Position numbers and translations under genes: made by a program
Assembly: GCA_003833135.1 (NCBI GenBank)
Contig: QZLH01000717.1
Span: 22,375 to 66,609 of the forward strand
Direction: 5' to 3'
DNA: 44,235 bases
Origin: Oehlia diaphana
Taxonomy: Eukaryota; Glomeromycota; Glomeromycetes; Glomerales; Glomeraceae
In this document: piece by piece, positions 1 through 9,598 of the stretch
Position numbering within the stretch: position 1 is the stretch's first letter
Layout of the letters: every line of letters begins with the position of its first letter
The notes under the pieces: generated by a model
What the model was told of the DNA's origin: nothing
The model's input: only the letters and a program-made list of their open reading frames with translations
Databases searched by the model: none

Positions 1-198
1 AATTCTGCTATTTGATTACAAGTTAATTCTGCTATTTGATTACAAGTTAATTCTGCTATTTGATTACAAGTTAATTCTGCTATTTGATTACAAGTTAATT
101 CTGCTATTTGATTACAAGTTAATTCTGCTATTTGATTACAAATTAATTTTGCTATTTGATTACAAGTTAATTCTACTATTTGTTTACAAGTTAATTCC
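1..198. repeat. 24-bp coding tandem repeat, about 8 copies
   Basis: A 24-bp unit is repeated from the first base. The first five or so copies are nearly identical, and copies from about 140 to 198 carry substitutions. Because 24 is divisible by three, each unit adds eight residues (ELTCNQIA type on the minus strand) to the MATA-HMG protein without changing frame. The array is cut by the window edge, so its full copy number is not visible. Confidence 0.95.
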
Positions 199-1436
199 AT
201 TACTTGATTCCGTTGTGGATCTTCTATTACCAATCCTGGCGAATTATTGAATCCGATTGATCCATAAGGTTCATTGAACTCGGACTGGATATAAGGATTA
301 TTTAATACTGTGGTAGTTGGGGTTGGGGAAATAGACGACTCTATAAGCGAATTGGGATATACTGAAAAATCATAAGTGGGACCAAAGTTGGATTCCGGTT
401 GAATGTTAGGATAATACTCCCTATTGGAGAGAATAGATGCATCTTGACCACAATTAGGGTACCCCGGTGGACCAAAGCAAAGTATGTTGGATACAGCTTG
501 AGTAGAAGGATAATTCAATGGCTGATTTCCCATAAATTCCAAGCTAGTATAAGGATGATATTGAGATTCAGTAGAAATTGGTGGGAAAGTTGTAGGAGAA
601 ATAAATGAATCGGAAGATTGAGGGCTATCAGGACTAATTATAATGGTTTCATCGATTTGCATTTCTTGTATAATAGGGGAGTTTGATTCAATATTCTCGA
701 ATTGGAGCAAATCTGCTAATTCTTGTGAATCGTTAACGGAAGTTGTGGGTGAAAAAACTGAGTTGGATAATTGTTCAGGATCAAATGGAATGCTATCATC
801 AGATTGGTATGATTCTTCCATAGGAGGAGTATCAGGAATACTACAATCAGATTCTTCCATAGTAGGAATTAATATTTGTGAATTGTTGTTATTGTTGCGT
901 TGTTTTGACGAAGGAAGAGATGTGGTGAACATTGAAAAAGAAGTCGTCGACCTATTTTTTTTAACGTCTTTTTTTTTATTTCCTTTTTTTTGATTTCTCT
1001 TTTTATATTTATAATCCTTGTGTTTTTTTGCATGCTCATTCTTTGCCACTTCTGCACCACATTTAAAAATTTCTTTGACATCCTCTGGCTCGTTATTCCA
1101 ATCTTCTCCGATTAATTCATTTATTTCTGATTTCGGCTTTTTTTCGGCTACCATTTCCTTGTATTTTGGTTTCCCACGTGCATAGTTATTATATATAAAA
1201 TAGGAATTGAGGGGACGTGGTGGGGTTTTAGAATCAGATTTTTTATTTTCTACCAGTTTTTTTCTCTGACTTCTATTCATAGGAGATAGATAATCCGTGC
1301 TATACCAAATTTCCTCGGAATGTTTAGCATTTTGAAGTGCAAAGGTAGGAGTTTCAGGGTCGTAAGGTTTTTCGGTAGATGAAAAGGTATTGAAACAATT
1401 ATTAGTCCCCTCGTTAACAGAGAAAATGGATTGCAT
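1..1436 (-). CDS. MATA-HMG box transcription factor, 3' end beyond window
   Basis: The minus strand is open without an intron from an ATG at 1436-1434 to the window edge (478 codons, no stop reached). Residues about 73-146 form an HMG box of the fungal mating-type MATA_HMG kind: it opens with PRPLNSYFIYNNYARGKP, has a central GEDWNNEPEDVKEIF helix, and ends in a basic stretch HAKKHKDYKYKKRN. Such proteins bend DNA at AT-rich sites in the nucleus. A lysine-rich linker follows, then a long Ser/Thr/Pro/Asn/Gln-rich region resembling an activation domain. From about residue 413 the protein consists of tandem 8-residue units of the type ELTCNQIA, encoded by the 24-bp repeat at the window start. 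Glomeromycotan genomes carry many MATA-HMG genes, so this need not be a mating-type locus. Family assignment is strong; the specific role is unknown. Confidence 0.88.
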   Translation of the reverse strand, partial: MQSIFSVNEGTNNCFNTFSSTEKPYDPETPTFALQNAKHSEEIWYSTDYLSPMNRSQRKKLVENKKSDSKTPPRPLNSYFIYNNYARGKPKYKEMVAEKKPKSEINELIGEDWNNEPEDVKEIFKCGAEVAKNEHAKKHKDYKYKKRNQKKGNKKKDVKKNRSTTSFSMFTTSLPSSKQRNNNNNSQILIPTMEESDCSIPDTPPMEESYQSDDSIPFDPEQLSNSVFSPTTSVNDSQELADLLQFENIESNSPIIQEMQIDETIIISPDSPQSSDSFISPTTFPPISTESQYHPYTSLEFMGNQPLNYPSTQAVSNILCFGPPGYPNCGQDASILSNREYYPNIQPESNFGPTYDFSVYPNSLIESSISPTPTTTVLNNPYIQSEFNEPYGSIGFNNSPGLVIEDPQRNQVMELTCKQIVELTCNQIAKLICNQIAELTCNQIAELTCNQIAELTCNQIAELTCNQIAELTCNQIAE

Positions 1437-3905
1437 TTTTGTTATTTTTGGCGATTAGGTGAAAAAAAAAAAAATGTTCGTTGATTTATAGAAAATTTTA
1501 AAACCGTAGTAAAACATCTGTTCGCCATTTTTATTAATAATTTCTGTTGATTATTTCGGTCTAGATGATCAAATATTACTTAAAGAGGAAGGTTGTCTGT
1601 TGATTCTTTTTGTTAATTTTTCTTCTGTTGATTATTTTGGTTAATACTACTTGTGTTGAATATATTTGTTAATACTTACTGTTGATTATTTTAATATTGT
1701 CTTAATTTTACTGTTGGATATATTTGTTGATTTTTGAATGAAATTATATTTATGTTTGTTAAGTGTAACAATTTTAACGCCATTATAAAATAATAAATGA
1801 CCTCGTATAACCCATATGAAGCACATAATTGGAATTTAAAATTGAAGATCACAAACCGCAGAAACGACGTTTCGGAGTGAAAATTCCAAAAAGTAGTACA
1901 TAATAATAATAAATAATGATGATGATGCAATATTTAATCAATTTTTTTTAATTTATGGGAAAATTAAAACGAATTTTATAAATGGAAATTGTACTAAATA
2001 AAGAAAATAAAGAATTATTAAAGATATCATATTATTCATATTATTAATTGTCGATCTGCATATGATCGATAGAAAATATCGGAGTTCTTTTAAAGATAAG
2101 CTTATCAATTTGTAATATCTGTAATCAAAATTCGGATAAAATTTTTACTAAAAAATTCTTTGTCTTAATGGTTACACCGACTGTTATATTTGCAACAAAG
2201 AATATGATTTCTTGAGCGTAGTAAATTCTGCCAATCATAATGCTTATTGAATGCATGCATGTAAAGATACGGTTGCCGCAGCTATGAGGTCACATGCGAC
2301 GAGTAATTTTTTTTATTTCCCCTTAATCTTCCGCATAGACAAGTAAGTCTGTCAATCTTTACCTGATTAAACAAAAATATTTATGGAAATTATTAACAGG
2401 TCTTTTTTTTATCAAAATATTTAGAATAATTCGAATCCGTCTAGAAATTTGTAAAAGTTTATCAATTTTTAGCAAATCATTTGATTAGATTTTTATTATA
2501 CAAATATTGGATATCAATATCTGATATTACAAATCTTGAAATTCTGAACGGAATATTTAAACATTATTACGAACTAGCTAAATTTTGGCAATATTTATTT
2601 CTTCAAAAATTTATGCAATTTTTTTTTTTTGTCTCATAAAAATATCAGCTTGGAATCTTAAATTTTTTACATTTATATACTCTTGAGTATCCGCTATTAT
2701 AATCTTTGAAAAAAAAAAAATAATTAAAGAAAACGTAGAAAAATTTATTGTTCAATAACGTCAAAAACAGCAAATGCTACGCAAATTTTCTTCATATATA
2801 TAAAGTGTTTAATTGAAACTGTTTAATTGAAACCTCGTTTTTACTTAATAATCTAAAAATAATCTATCGTTCATATACTAATTAGAAAATATTTTAAAAT
2901 CACTTTTGATGACGAAACGATCGAAACATGCCACACATTTTATATAAAAACAATTTTTTTTTTTAAAAAAAAAAAAGAAACTGCGTTAAAAAATCAATTA
3001 GGATATATGAACTTATCACTTATCTAAGTTATTTATTTATTATTATTTATTTTAATATTTTTTTTTTTTTTGCAAATTTAATCAAAAGACTAATAAAATT
3101 TGAGACGCACTCACTTAAAGCGGTAAAGTCACGTGATTATCGAATAAAAAAATAAGTGTAGGCCAAAGATGACGATTATGGTCTTTATTTGTGGCTCATA
3201 TTCAGAGTAATCCGTCTAAAGTCACTTGTACTCTAGAGTTTTGTGAATTCTACATTTACATTATCAGTTTTTATTTGTATATTTTTTTTAAAAAATAAAC
3301 GTATTTAGTTGTGGAACTCCCCTAAAATCCAGGAACCCAAAATCCCGTCAACTACGGTAAATGCAAAATCCTGAATTATTATATAACATTTTCATAATAC
3401 AGAATTCCATGATCCTAATATTCATGATCCATCAAAAGACTCATTAGTTAATAGACATTTGTACAGTTGAGTCTGATGAAAATTACATAATAAATTAAAT
3501 ACCAAATATTCTGGATTATAATAAAGTTCTTACACTTTAAATTTCTTGGTTAAAATTATCTTTTTCTAAAAAAAAAAATTAGAACTCGAAAACTTTAAAA
3601 TGGTAAAAAAAATTGTTCTCTTGAGATTATAATTACTTTCTTCTTTTCGTATAAAAATGGGCACGAATTGATAATTGTCTTTACTTCATCAAAATACAAC
3701 CGGTGAATAAAATATTTTTTTAATAATAAGTATCATCATCATTTTTAGAATTAAAATTCTTTAGTATATGCTGCTGTAAAATTATTTATGAACCATTAAC
3801 AAACAATATCACCTCCCATGTAATTTTTTTTTCTTTTCTTCATTTTTTTCCTAAATATTTTAGAATTTTAAGTTTGGACATAATTGTTCTTTGAAAATAC
3901 AAAGG
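1437..3905. other. AT-rich intergenic stretch
   Basis: No convincing coding region is seen on either strand. The stretch holds many A/T runs and scattered CACGTG-type sites (for example near 3131). The first 500 bp would contain the promoter of the MATA-HMG gene, but no clear core element stands out. A short ORF on the minus strand at 1691-1930 lacks any recognisable domain and is probably chance. Confidence 0.6.
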
Positions 3906-3911
3906 TAATGT

Positions 3912-4046
3912 TAATTTTCGGTTCAGGATCGGAATACCGAACCGAACTGATAGCCGAACCGAAAATTTCGGATTAATTTTTTAGATCAGAAACTGAATTT
4001 TCGGTTCGGATCCGCTTGGTTTTCGATTAAACCAGAACCGTTCGAA
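3912..4046. repeat. Inverted-repeat cluster, possible degraded MITE
   Basis: Several copies of a TTTTCGGTTCGG-like motif occur here in both orientations (CCGAACCGAAAATTTCGG on one side, TTTTCGGTTCGGATCCG on the other). This resembles the palindromic ends of small transposon-derived elements in the same window. No clean target-site duplication was found, so boundaries are approximate. Confidence 0.4.
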
Positions 4047-5724
4047 GCTTTTCTTATAACAGTATTTAGTATTTACAAGTAGTATCTTTTAATTTCTTTT
4101 GGTAGCAAATAAATAAGCTACTTCTAGATGAATAATGGGAAGGAGAAGGGTATGGCCTTCTCAATAGCTATATTGTATGTACCCAACACACCTTTATATA
4201 GATTTTAAAGATTTAGCTAGGCGATATTATTATGGCATTAAATAATAATCTTTGTAGATTAAATGAAAAATATATCTTCAAAGTGTATTATATGTCAGGC
4301 GTATTTAAATCTAATTCAGATAGCAGAAAATGAATATTATCGGGGATGACCTTTAACTAATTGTATTCGTAATTATATAACCATCATGAATTAATTACGA
4401 GGCATTAAAAATTAAAATTAAAGTGTAAAATTTTTTAAAGGAAGAGATGTAAGAATAAAATATTTTATTTTATTTTATTTATTTTTTTTTTTTGTCATGT
4501 GAGAAAATCTAAAATTTATTTCTCATGTGAAAAGCCAAATTTAAATATATAAATTTTATATTATTGATACTACTGCAAATCGCCAAATCCTATTTAAAAA
4601 TCCGTAGCACATGGCGCAGACACATGTCCATTTTCCAAAAAAAATGTCAGGATTTTTCATCACCGGCGCCACACCAGAAATTTTTTTAGTAACAAAATTC
4701 TACTCGTCACGCACTATTCGTCACATGTGCGCCACACTTAATTTCAGTCAAGTTGCGTAATGCCGGCCATTTCGTGACATTTTTTTCAGGTCGCTGGGGT
4801 AGTCATTATGGACGACCCAATCGACCCATCCTTTATATATATATATATAAGCCTTATCGCACAATACGCACAATAAAGATATGGCTGATCATTCACGTGA
4901 GGATTTTTTTTTTTTATTTTTATAATCTACGTGAACAAAGCCACGGTAAAAATTACGACACTATATACAAGAGCCAAAAGTAACTTAAACCAAAAATTGA
5001 CAACGCCACCCTAATATAAGAACTAATGACGGGACTCTCCGAAAATGGATTTGATAAACATATTAAACCATATTTTCGTATTTTATTACGTAACATGATT
5101 ATTGGGTTGCAAAGAAAAAAAAGTTTTTATTGACTATCCTTGCAATTTTTTTTATTAAAAAAAAATGACTGGTTATTTATTGACGAAATTCTTAATGCAG
5201 GTCAGTGCATCCAGTGTAGCGAGTACTACATCGGAAATAATACGTCCGAATTCCGAACAAATTAATCATTATATATATTTTGTTGTAACTTCTATTTTTG
5301 GTTAAAATATTCCTTTTTAATAGCTCATTCATAATACATTGAAAATTTCTTTATTTAAAAAAATCTGTCTAAAAAAAATAAAATCATTTCTTTCGAAACT
5401 GAATTTAGTAAGTCAAATAACTCAGGTAAAGACACTGATATAATAAACACCAAGAATTGTTCGTAATGCAATATATCTTTTAATAAAAAATTATGGTGTA
5501 AAGAATGTATTAATTCTTTAGAAAAATTAGCGTGATAAAAAAGCAATATATAATTTATTCATCAAATAATTAAGATACCCAATTTTGCCCAATTTGAATT
5601 ACTAGTTATTAAGATATCCTATTTAATTAACTAATTAAAATTCTAAAATTGCATATAAAAACTAGTTTATAAAATTTTACTATTGAATTATAAAAGCTTA
5701 TATTATATAGGTAGGAAAAATATT
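4047..5724. other. Intergenic stretch, nothing identified
   Basis: Mostly AT-rich. The part 4590-4830 is locally richer in GC, with several GCGCC/CGTCAC-type words, and contains a short ORF (4753-4983) that lacks any recognisable domain. A minus-strand ORF at 5355-5546, downstream of the bromodomain gene, also has no family signature and is not annotated as a gene. Confidence 0.5.
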
Positions 5725-7571
5725 TTAAACCTTATCATATGAATAATTAGATATTATTTCTTCTACAGATCTCCATAAAACACGATGAAAGCCAACTACC
5801 AAGATAACAAATCCCTTTAATTTATTAGGATTTGATTTGGCTATTTTGATCCGTTCATCAAATGTTCCTGAACTAGAATAATTAATTGTTTTTCCATTTG
5901 AAATGACATTCATATATGATTTCAATTGATTAATCCCATTGTCTAATACTTCTCCTATAGTTGTTTGTTTTGTTTCTCCATATTCTTTTGACCAATATGA
6001 ATATGATCTTTTTAACAAAACTACTTCATTTTCTTTTTCAATAATTTTATCTAGATTTTCCAGATCATTTGCATTAAATTTATTTTTATAATTTTTAATT
6101 AATTTAATTAAATTAACCAATGAAATGTATTTTAATTCCAAACATACATTGTTATATCCTATTCCTTTTAAAACAAAAATATCAGAATATCCAAAATGGC
6201 CAAAACCTTTTAATTTTGTACCATCCATTACTAATGAAAGTTCAGGAATATGATATTTCAATGGTAAAAGGCTTTCAGCAATTGCCTGAAGAACAGGCTC
6301 ATCTGCAGAATATAATGACATTTTTGATCTTGTTGACAGAAATGTTCTTAAAATTTCTATAAAAGGTATAACATTACCTGCAACAAGATTTTCATATGCT
6401 GAAGCTATAAGAAGGGCATCATTTACAACTTGTCTATATACTAATTTGTCTTTATTTTGTTCTAAAACTCGAATTTGTTTTGTTACAAGTTCTAATAAAT
6501 TGTCATAAAAATAAAGTCAATAATTTAATAGCAACAATAACAATTAAAGTAACGAAAATATATAACTTACCGTCAGCATCACTAGTATCTCGTATTCTTT
6601 TTAAATTTTCCTTTTGTTTAACTTGAAAAATTATTTTTTCAGTCCATATTTTATTAAAAGCTGATTCCAATTCTTCTCCTAAACAATACATTTCACTTCC
6701 AATATTATTATATGTATAACAATTGCGAAATATAAGATGAATATCACTTTCAAATTCTTTTGTACTTGTATATTGACCATTTTCTAATTTTGAATTTATT
6801 GTAAATAAATCCATTTGATTTTTTATAAATATTTCCTTTTCATTATATTTATAGAATGGATGAATATTAGACTGTTCATCAAGTTTTTGAAGAATATCAT
6901 AACAAAAGTTATTAAGCTTAGTGTTTTTATAAGAAATTTTAGAATGATTTTTAGCAGAAATCAAATAGCCTTTAATAGGAATTGAATGATTTTTGTCTTC
7001 AATATTATCTTTAGCAGGAATAGAATGATTATTAGCAGAAATAGAATAACCTTTAACAGGAATAGAATGATTTTTAACTTCAATATCTTTGGCAGAAATA
7101 GAATGATCATTAGCAGCAGAAATAGTATAATTATCAGCAGAAATGAGATGAGGAATTTCAATTATCTTCTTAGTGGTAGGTACCAGATTTTCTTTTTCTT
7201 TTTTATATTCATTAATAATTTCTTTCCAATATATTTGTAGTGTTTTTGCATAATGTAAACGTTCTGAATTTACCTGTTACAAGAAAGAGATTATTAGTTA
7301 TTGTGTGCAAAAATTTTATTTAGTAATAAAAGAAGGTACATAGCCAATTCCTCCTCCAGAATTAGCAGACTTTTATCAACTACAAAGTGAGGACACCTGA
7401 ACTGAGAGCTTGGAGTGGTTACCAAGGTTGTCAAATCCAGTAATTCCCCTATCTCGAAGCAATTATCAATTTAGGGGTTATCCTTACTTTGCAAAATAAA
7501 AATTTACACACCTTATTTTTTAAACCTGGGATATCTTTTCCTTCATGCAAAAAGTGAATGGTCAAGTTCAT
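5725..7571 (-). CDS. Bromodomain plus PD-(D/E)XK nuclease-like fusion protein
   Basis: Exons on the minus strand: 7571-7512, 7273-6571 and 6491-5725, giving 509 residues in frame when started at the ATG at 7571. Residues 140-233 are a bromodomain core: QMDLFTINSKLENGQY, then FRNCYTYNN with the presumed acetyl-lysine-binding Asn209, then a final helix. The ZA-loop region is short and lacks the usual WPF shelf. Residues 312-509 are a PD-(D/E)XK-like domain with GYSDIFVL (Asp358) and CLELKY (Glu373, Lys375), the expected D...ExK layout. Residues 60-130 repeat a NHSIPxKGYxISAK-like unit. Introns are GTGTGT..CAG (7274-7511) and GTAAGT..TAG (6492-6570). A further 5' exon, 7811-7742 (ATG, donor GTAAGT), fits an acceptor at 7581, but joining it gives a frameshift in exon 2 (see findings). 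Domain calls are by motif; catalytic activity is unproven. Confidence 0.72.
7446..7477. other. Hairpin in the conserved duplicated intron
   Basis: CCCCTA pairs with TAGGGG across a 20-nt loop. The hairpin and about 200 surrounding bases are nearly identical in the second copy (12544-12595 region), although they lie in an intron in copy 1. It could be part of a structured RNA or a protein-binding site; this is inference only. Confidence 0.35.
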
Positions 7572-7741
7572 CCCAGTTGTCTGAAAAAACTGAAGTACTA
7601 ATAATATCACGATAACTTTTCAAGAATCCACAATATGATATTCTCATATTTTTTGTTATATATGAGATAAGAACTAGAAAGATTAAAGTTAATTTAATTA
7701 GATATTAATAATACAAATTAAAATAAGTTTCTAAAACTTAC

Positions 7742-7811
7742 CATTTTGACCGGGATAACTCTCAGATGTGCTTTTATTCTTAATATTGGAATAGCTCTCA
7801 GATGTATTCAT
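7742..7811 (-). other. Probable upstream coding exon of the bromodomain gene
   Basis: On the minus strand an ATG at 7811 opens a 70-nt exon (MNTSESYSNIKNKSTSES..) ending at a perfect GTAAGT donor. The next acceptor (TTTTTTCAG at 7589-7581) gives a frame that reads DNWDELDHSLF and then meets TGA, because exon 2 carries one extra base compared with the duplicated copy near 12665. The exon is therefore either the ancestral start of a now frameshifted gene, or 5' UTR of a transcript translated from the downstream ATG at 7571. Confidence 0.5.
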
Positions 7812-8210
7812 ATTTTCAACTTTAAATATTAAATGATAAAATTATTAAATGATAAATGATAAAAAATGAAATATTAAATGATAAAATTATTAAATGATAT
7901 AAATGATAAAAAATGATAGAAGAATTAAATCTTTTATATAAAAATCAAACAAACAAGGGTATTAAATAAAAAAAAATCTCTTGTAAATAGTTTGACTCAA
8001 GCTGACACATTGAAATATAAGTTGAAAAAATTTATCATATGAAACATCTATATTTATATATATAACTGAATCTATTCAATGTCATATTGACAAATTTCTA
8101 TTTTGCCAAATATGGCAATAATTGTATGAATAATTTTTGAATAAAATCATATCAATAATACTGTTAAAAAATCATATCTAAGATTGGATTTTAATTTATA
8201 TATACTTAGC
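7812..8210. other. AT-rich upstream region of the bromodomain gene
   Basis: The region has short ATTAAATGATAAA repeats at 7823-7915 and otherwise AT-rich sequence shared with 12846-13200. It may hold the promoter, but no specific element can be named. Confidence 0.45.
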
Positions 8211-8710
8211 AAATGACTTGACTTTTGTCAGTCTGACTCTTTTAACATTTAATGCTAAAAGATGAAATAAGTTGACAAACATTAAGTTATATTTTATATA
8301 ATATTAACAAGATTGACAGAAACTGAATAATTTTGCAAAACATAATTAATTTGTAAATATTCTAGCAAATGACTTAACTTTTGTCAGTCTGACTTTTTCA
8401 ACTAAAAGATGAAATAAGTTGACAAATACTAAGTTATATTTTATATAATATTAACAAGATTGACAGAAACTGAATAATTTTGCAAAACATAATTAATTTG
8501 TAAATATTCTAGCAAATGACTTAACTTTTATCAGTCTGACTTTTTCGACTAAAAGATGAAATAAGTTGACAAATACTAAGTTATATTTTATATAATATTA
8601 ACAAGATTTCAAAAACTGAATAATTTTGCCAAACATAATTTTTAAACAATCATATCAAAAATTAGAATTATTTAATTTGTAAATGTTTAACAAATGACTT
8701 TGACATGTGT
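8211..8710. repeat. Tandem array of about 150-bp units
   Basis: Units starting with AAATGACTTRACTTTTRTCAG begin at 8211, 8367 and 8514, with a truncated, divergent unit from 8692. Spacing is 156, 147 and 178 bp. Each unit contains GATGAAATAAGTTGACAAA and TATAATATTAACAAGAT blocks. A related single unit lies at about 13185-13215 beside copy 2 of the segmental duplication, so the array grew next to copy 1 or was lost from copy 2. No coding potential is seen. Confidence 0.85.
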
Positions 8711-9019
8711 TAAATTGGCAAAATAAAATTATGCAAGTGTTACAAATAATATGGATGTTTATAAAAATTAAAAAGTATATGAATAAATTATTGGTATTTA
8801 GAGATTTAATTCTCAGATTTATTGAAGACTAACGCTAACTACTGTAAAAGTATTAACAAAATCACTGGTCAAATGATGAAGAATCAGTGTATTAAGGGCC
8901 AGTTAAGAATTGGGTCCAATCAGGTTTTTGGTTCTTAACTGACTCTTACTTTTTTTATCAGTATTCTGATAGGCCTATAAATTTTACCCTATGAGATACC
9001 GATAATTTTTAAGAGATAT
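8711..9019. other. Intergenic stretch with a 10-bp-stem hairpin
   Basis: AT-rich. CAGTTAAGAA (8900-8909) pairs perfectly with TTCTTAACTG (8932-8941). The loop contains AATCAGGTTT, which recurs in another hairpin at 11909-11936. No gene is seen. Confidence 0.5.
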
Positions 9020-9021
9020 TA

Positions 9022-9338
9022 GCCCTGTTCATTTCCGATCGGTTGCATTTTCGGTCGTACAAAAATTATCCAATAAAATTTTTTTATTTTCGATAGCAAA
9101 TTGAACTGCTTTAGATTGAAATTAGTTCGAACATCCTTATACATATATCTGTTTTCTTAAATGTCACGTAAACAGAAATTATCTAATTTTGGTTGGTTAT
9201 TTTTTGGCGTACGACCAAAAAACCAAAAAAAAATTGGGTTAAAAGTTCAGAAATGGTTGTGTTGTACAAACTGATCAGCCCAATCAAAATTAACTTAAAT
9301 ATGATCGAAAAATGTGACCGACCGGAAATGAACAGGGC
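9022..9338. mobile_element. Small TIR element (MITE), Tourist- or Tc1-like
   Basis: The left end GCCCTGTTCATTTCCGATCGG matches the reverse complement of the right end (CCGACCGGAAATGAACAGGGC) with one mismatch. Both ends are flanked by TA. The GCCCTGTTC start resembles Tourist/Harbinger ends, but the full TTA duplication expected for that family is not present on both sides. No transposase ORF is seen; the short ORF at 9193-9381 runs through the element end and is probably chance. Confidence 0.6.
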
Positions 9339-9598
9339 TACTAGGTTCAAATTTGTAAAAGGTTGGTTTCTCGATCATTAATTGAGCCGGGGAGATAATA
9401 TCAATAAAGTATCATGTGTAAGCCGCAGTATTACCGTCACGTTCATGATTTTTATACCGATCATTCTAAAAATATATGGGTTAGCCAAATCTAAAAATAA
9501 TGTTTTGTATTTCGGAACTTTATTTTTCTTCGAACCAATATTGCTTTTGAAATATTTTGCTAAATGTTTCTTTTTACTTTCTTTAAAAAACACTATAG

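Larger units (their letters stand above)
7260..8200. repeat. Segmental duplication, copy 1
   Basis: This segment (intron 1, exon 2 and upstream region of the bromodomain gene) is repeated in the same orientation at about 12375-13210. The match is best in 7276-7505, with only a few differences. It continues, with indels, through 7665-7730 and 7825-8190. Confidence 0.9.

Noticed and set aside
4753..4983. Possible small gene with TATA-like run after 4830
   Set aside because: The protein is dominated by YIYIYK low complexity, no splice model extends it, and no family is recognised.
6961..7240. Isoleucine/leucine-rich and Asn/Arg-rich ORFs at 6961-7161 (minus) and 6986-7240 (plus)
   Set aside because: They are out-of-frame and opposite-strand readings of the NHSIPxKG repeat in the bromodomain gene exon 3.
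7380..7480. Possible tRNA or snRNA in the conserved intron
   Set aside because: Only one 6-bp hairpin is clear; there is no cloverleaf, no A/B box pair and no CCA-like acceptor, so no RNA class could be assigned.
8211..8710. CRISPR-like array
   Set aside because: The units are about 150-bp tandem repeats without short repeats separated by unique spacers, and the genome is eukaryotic.
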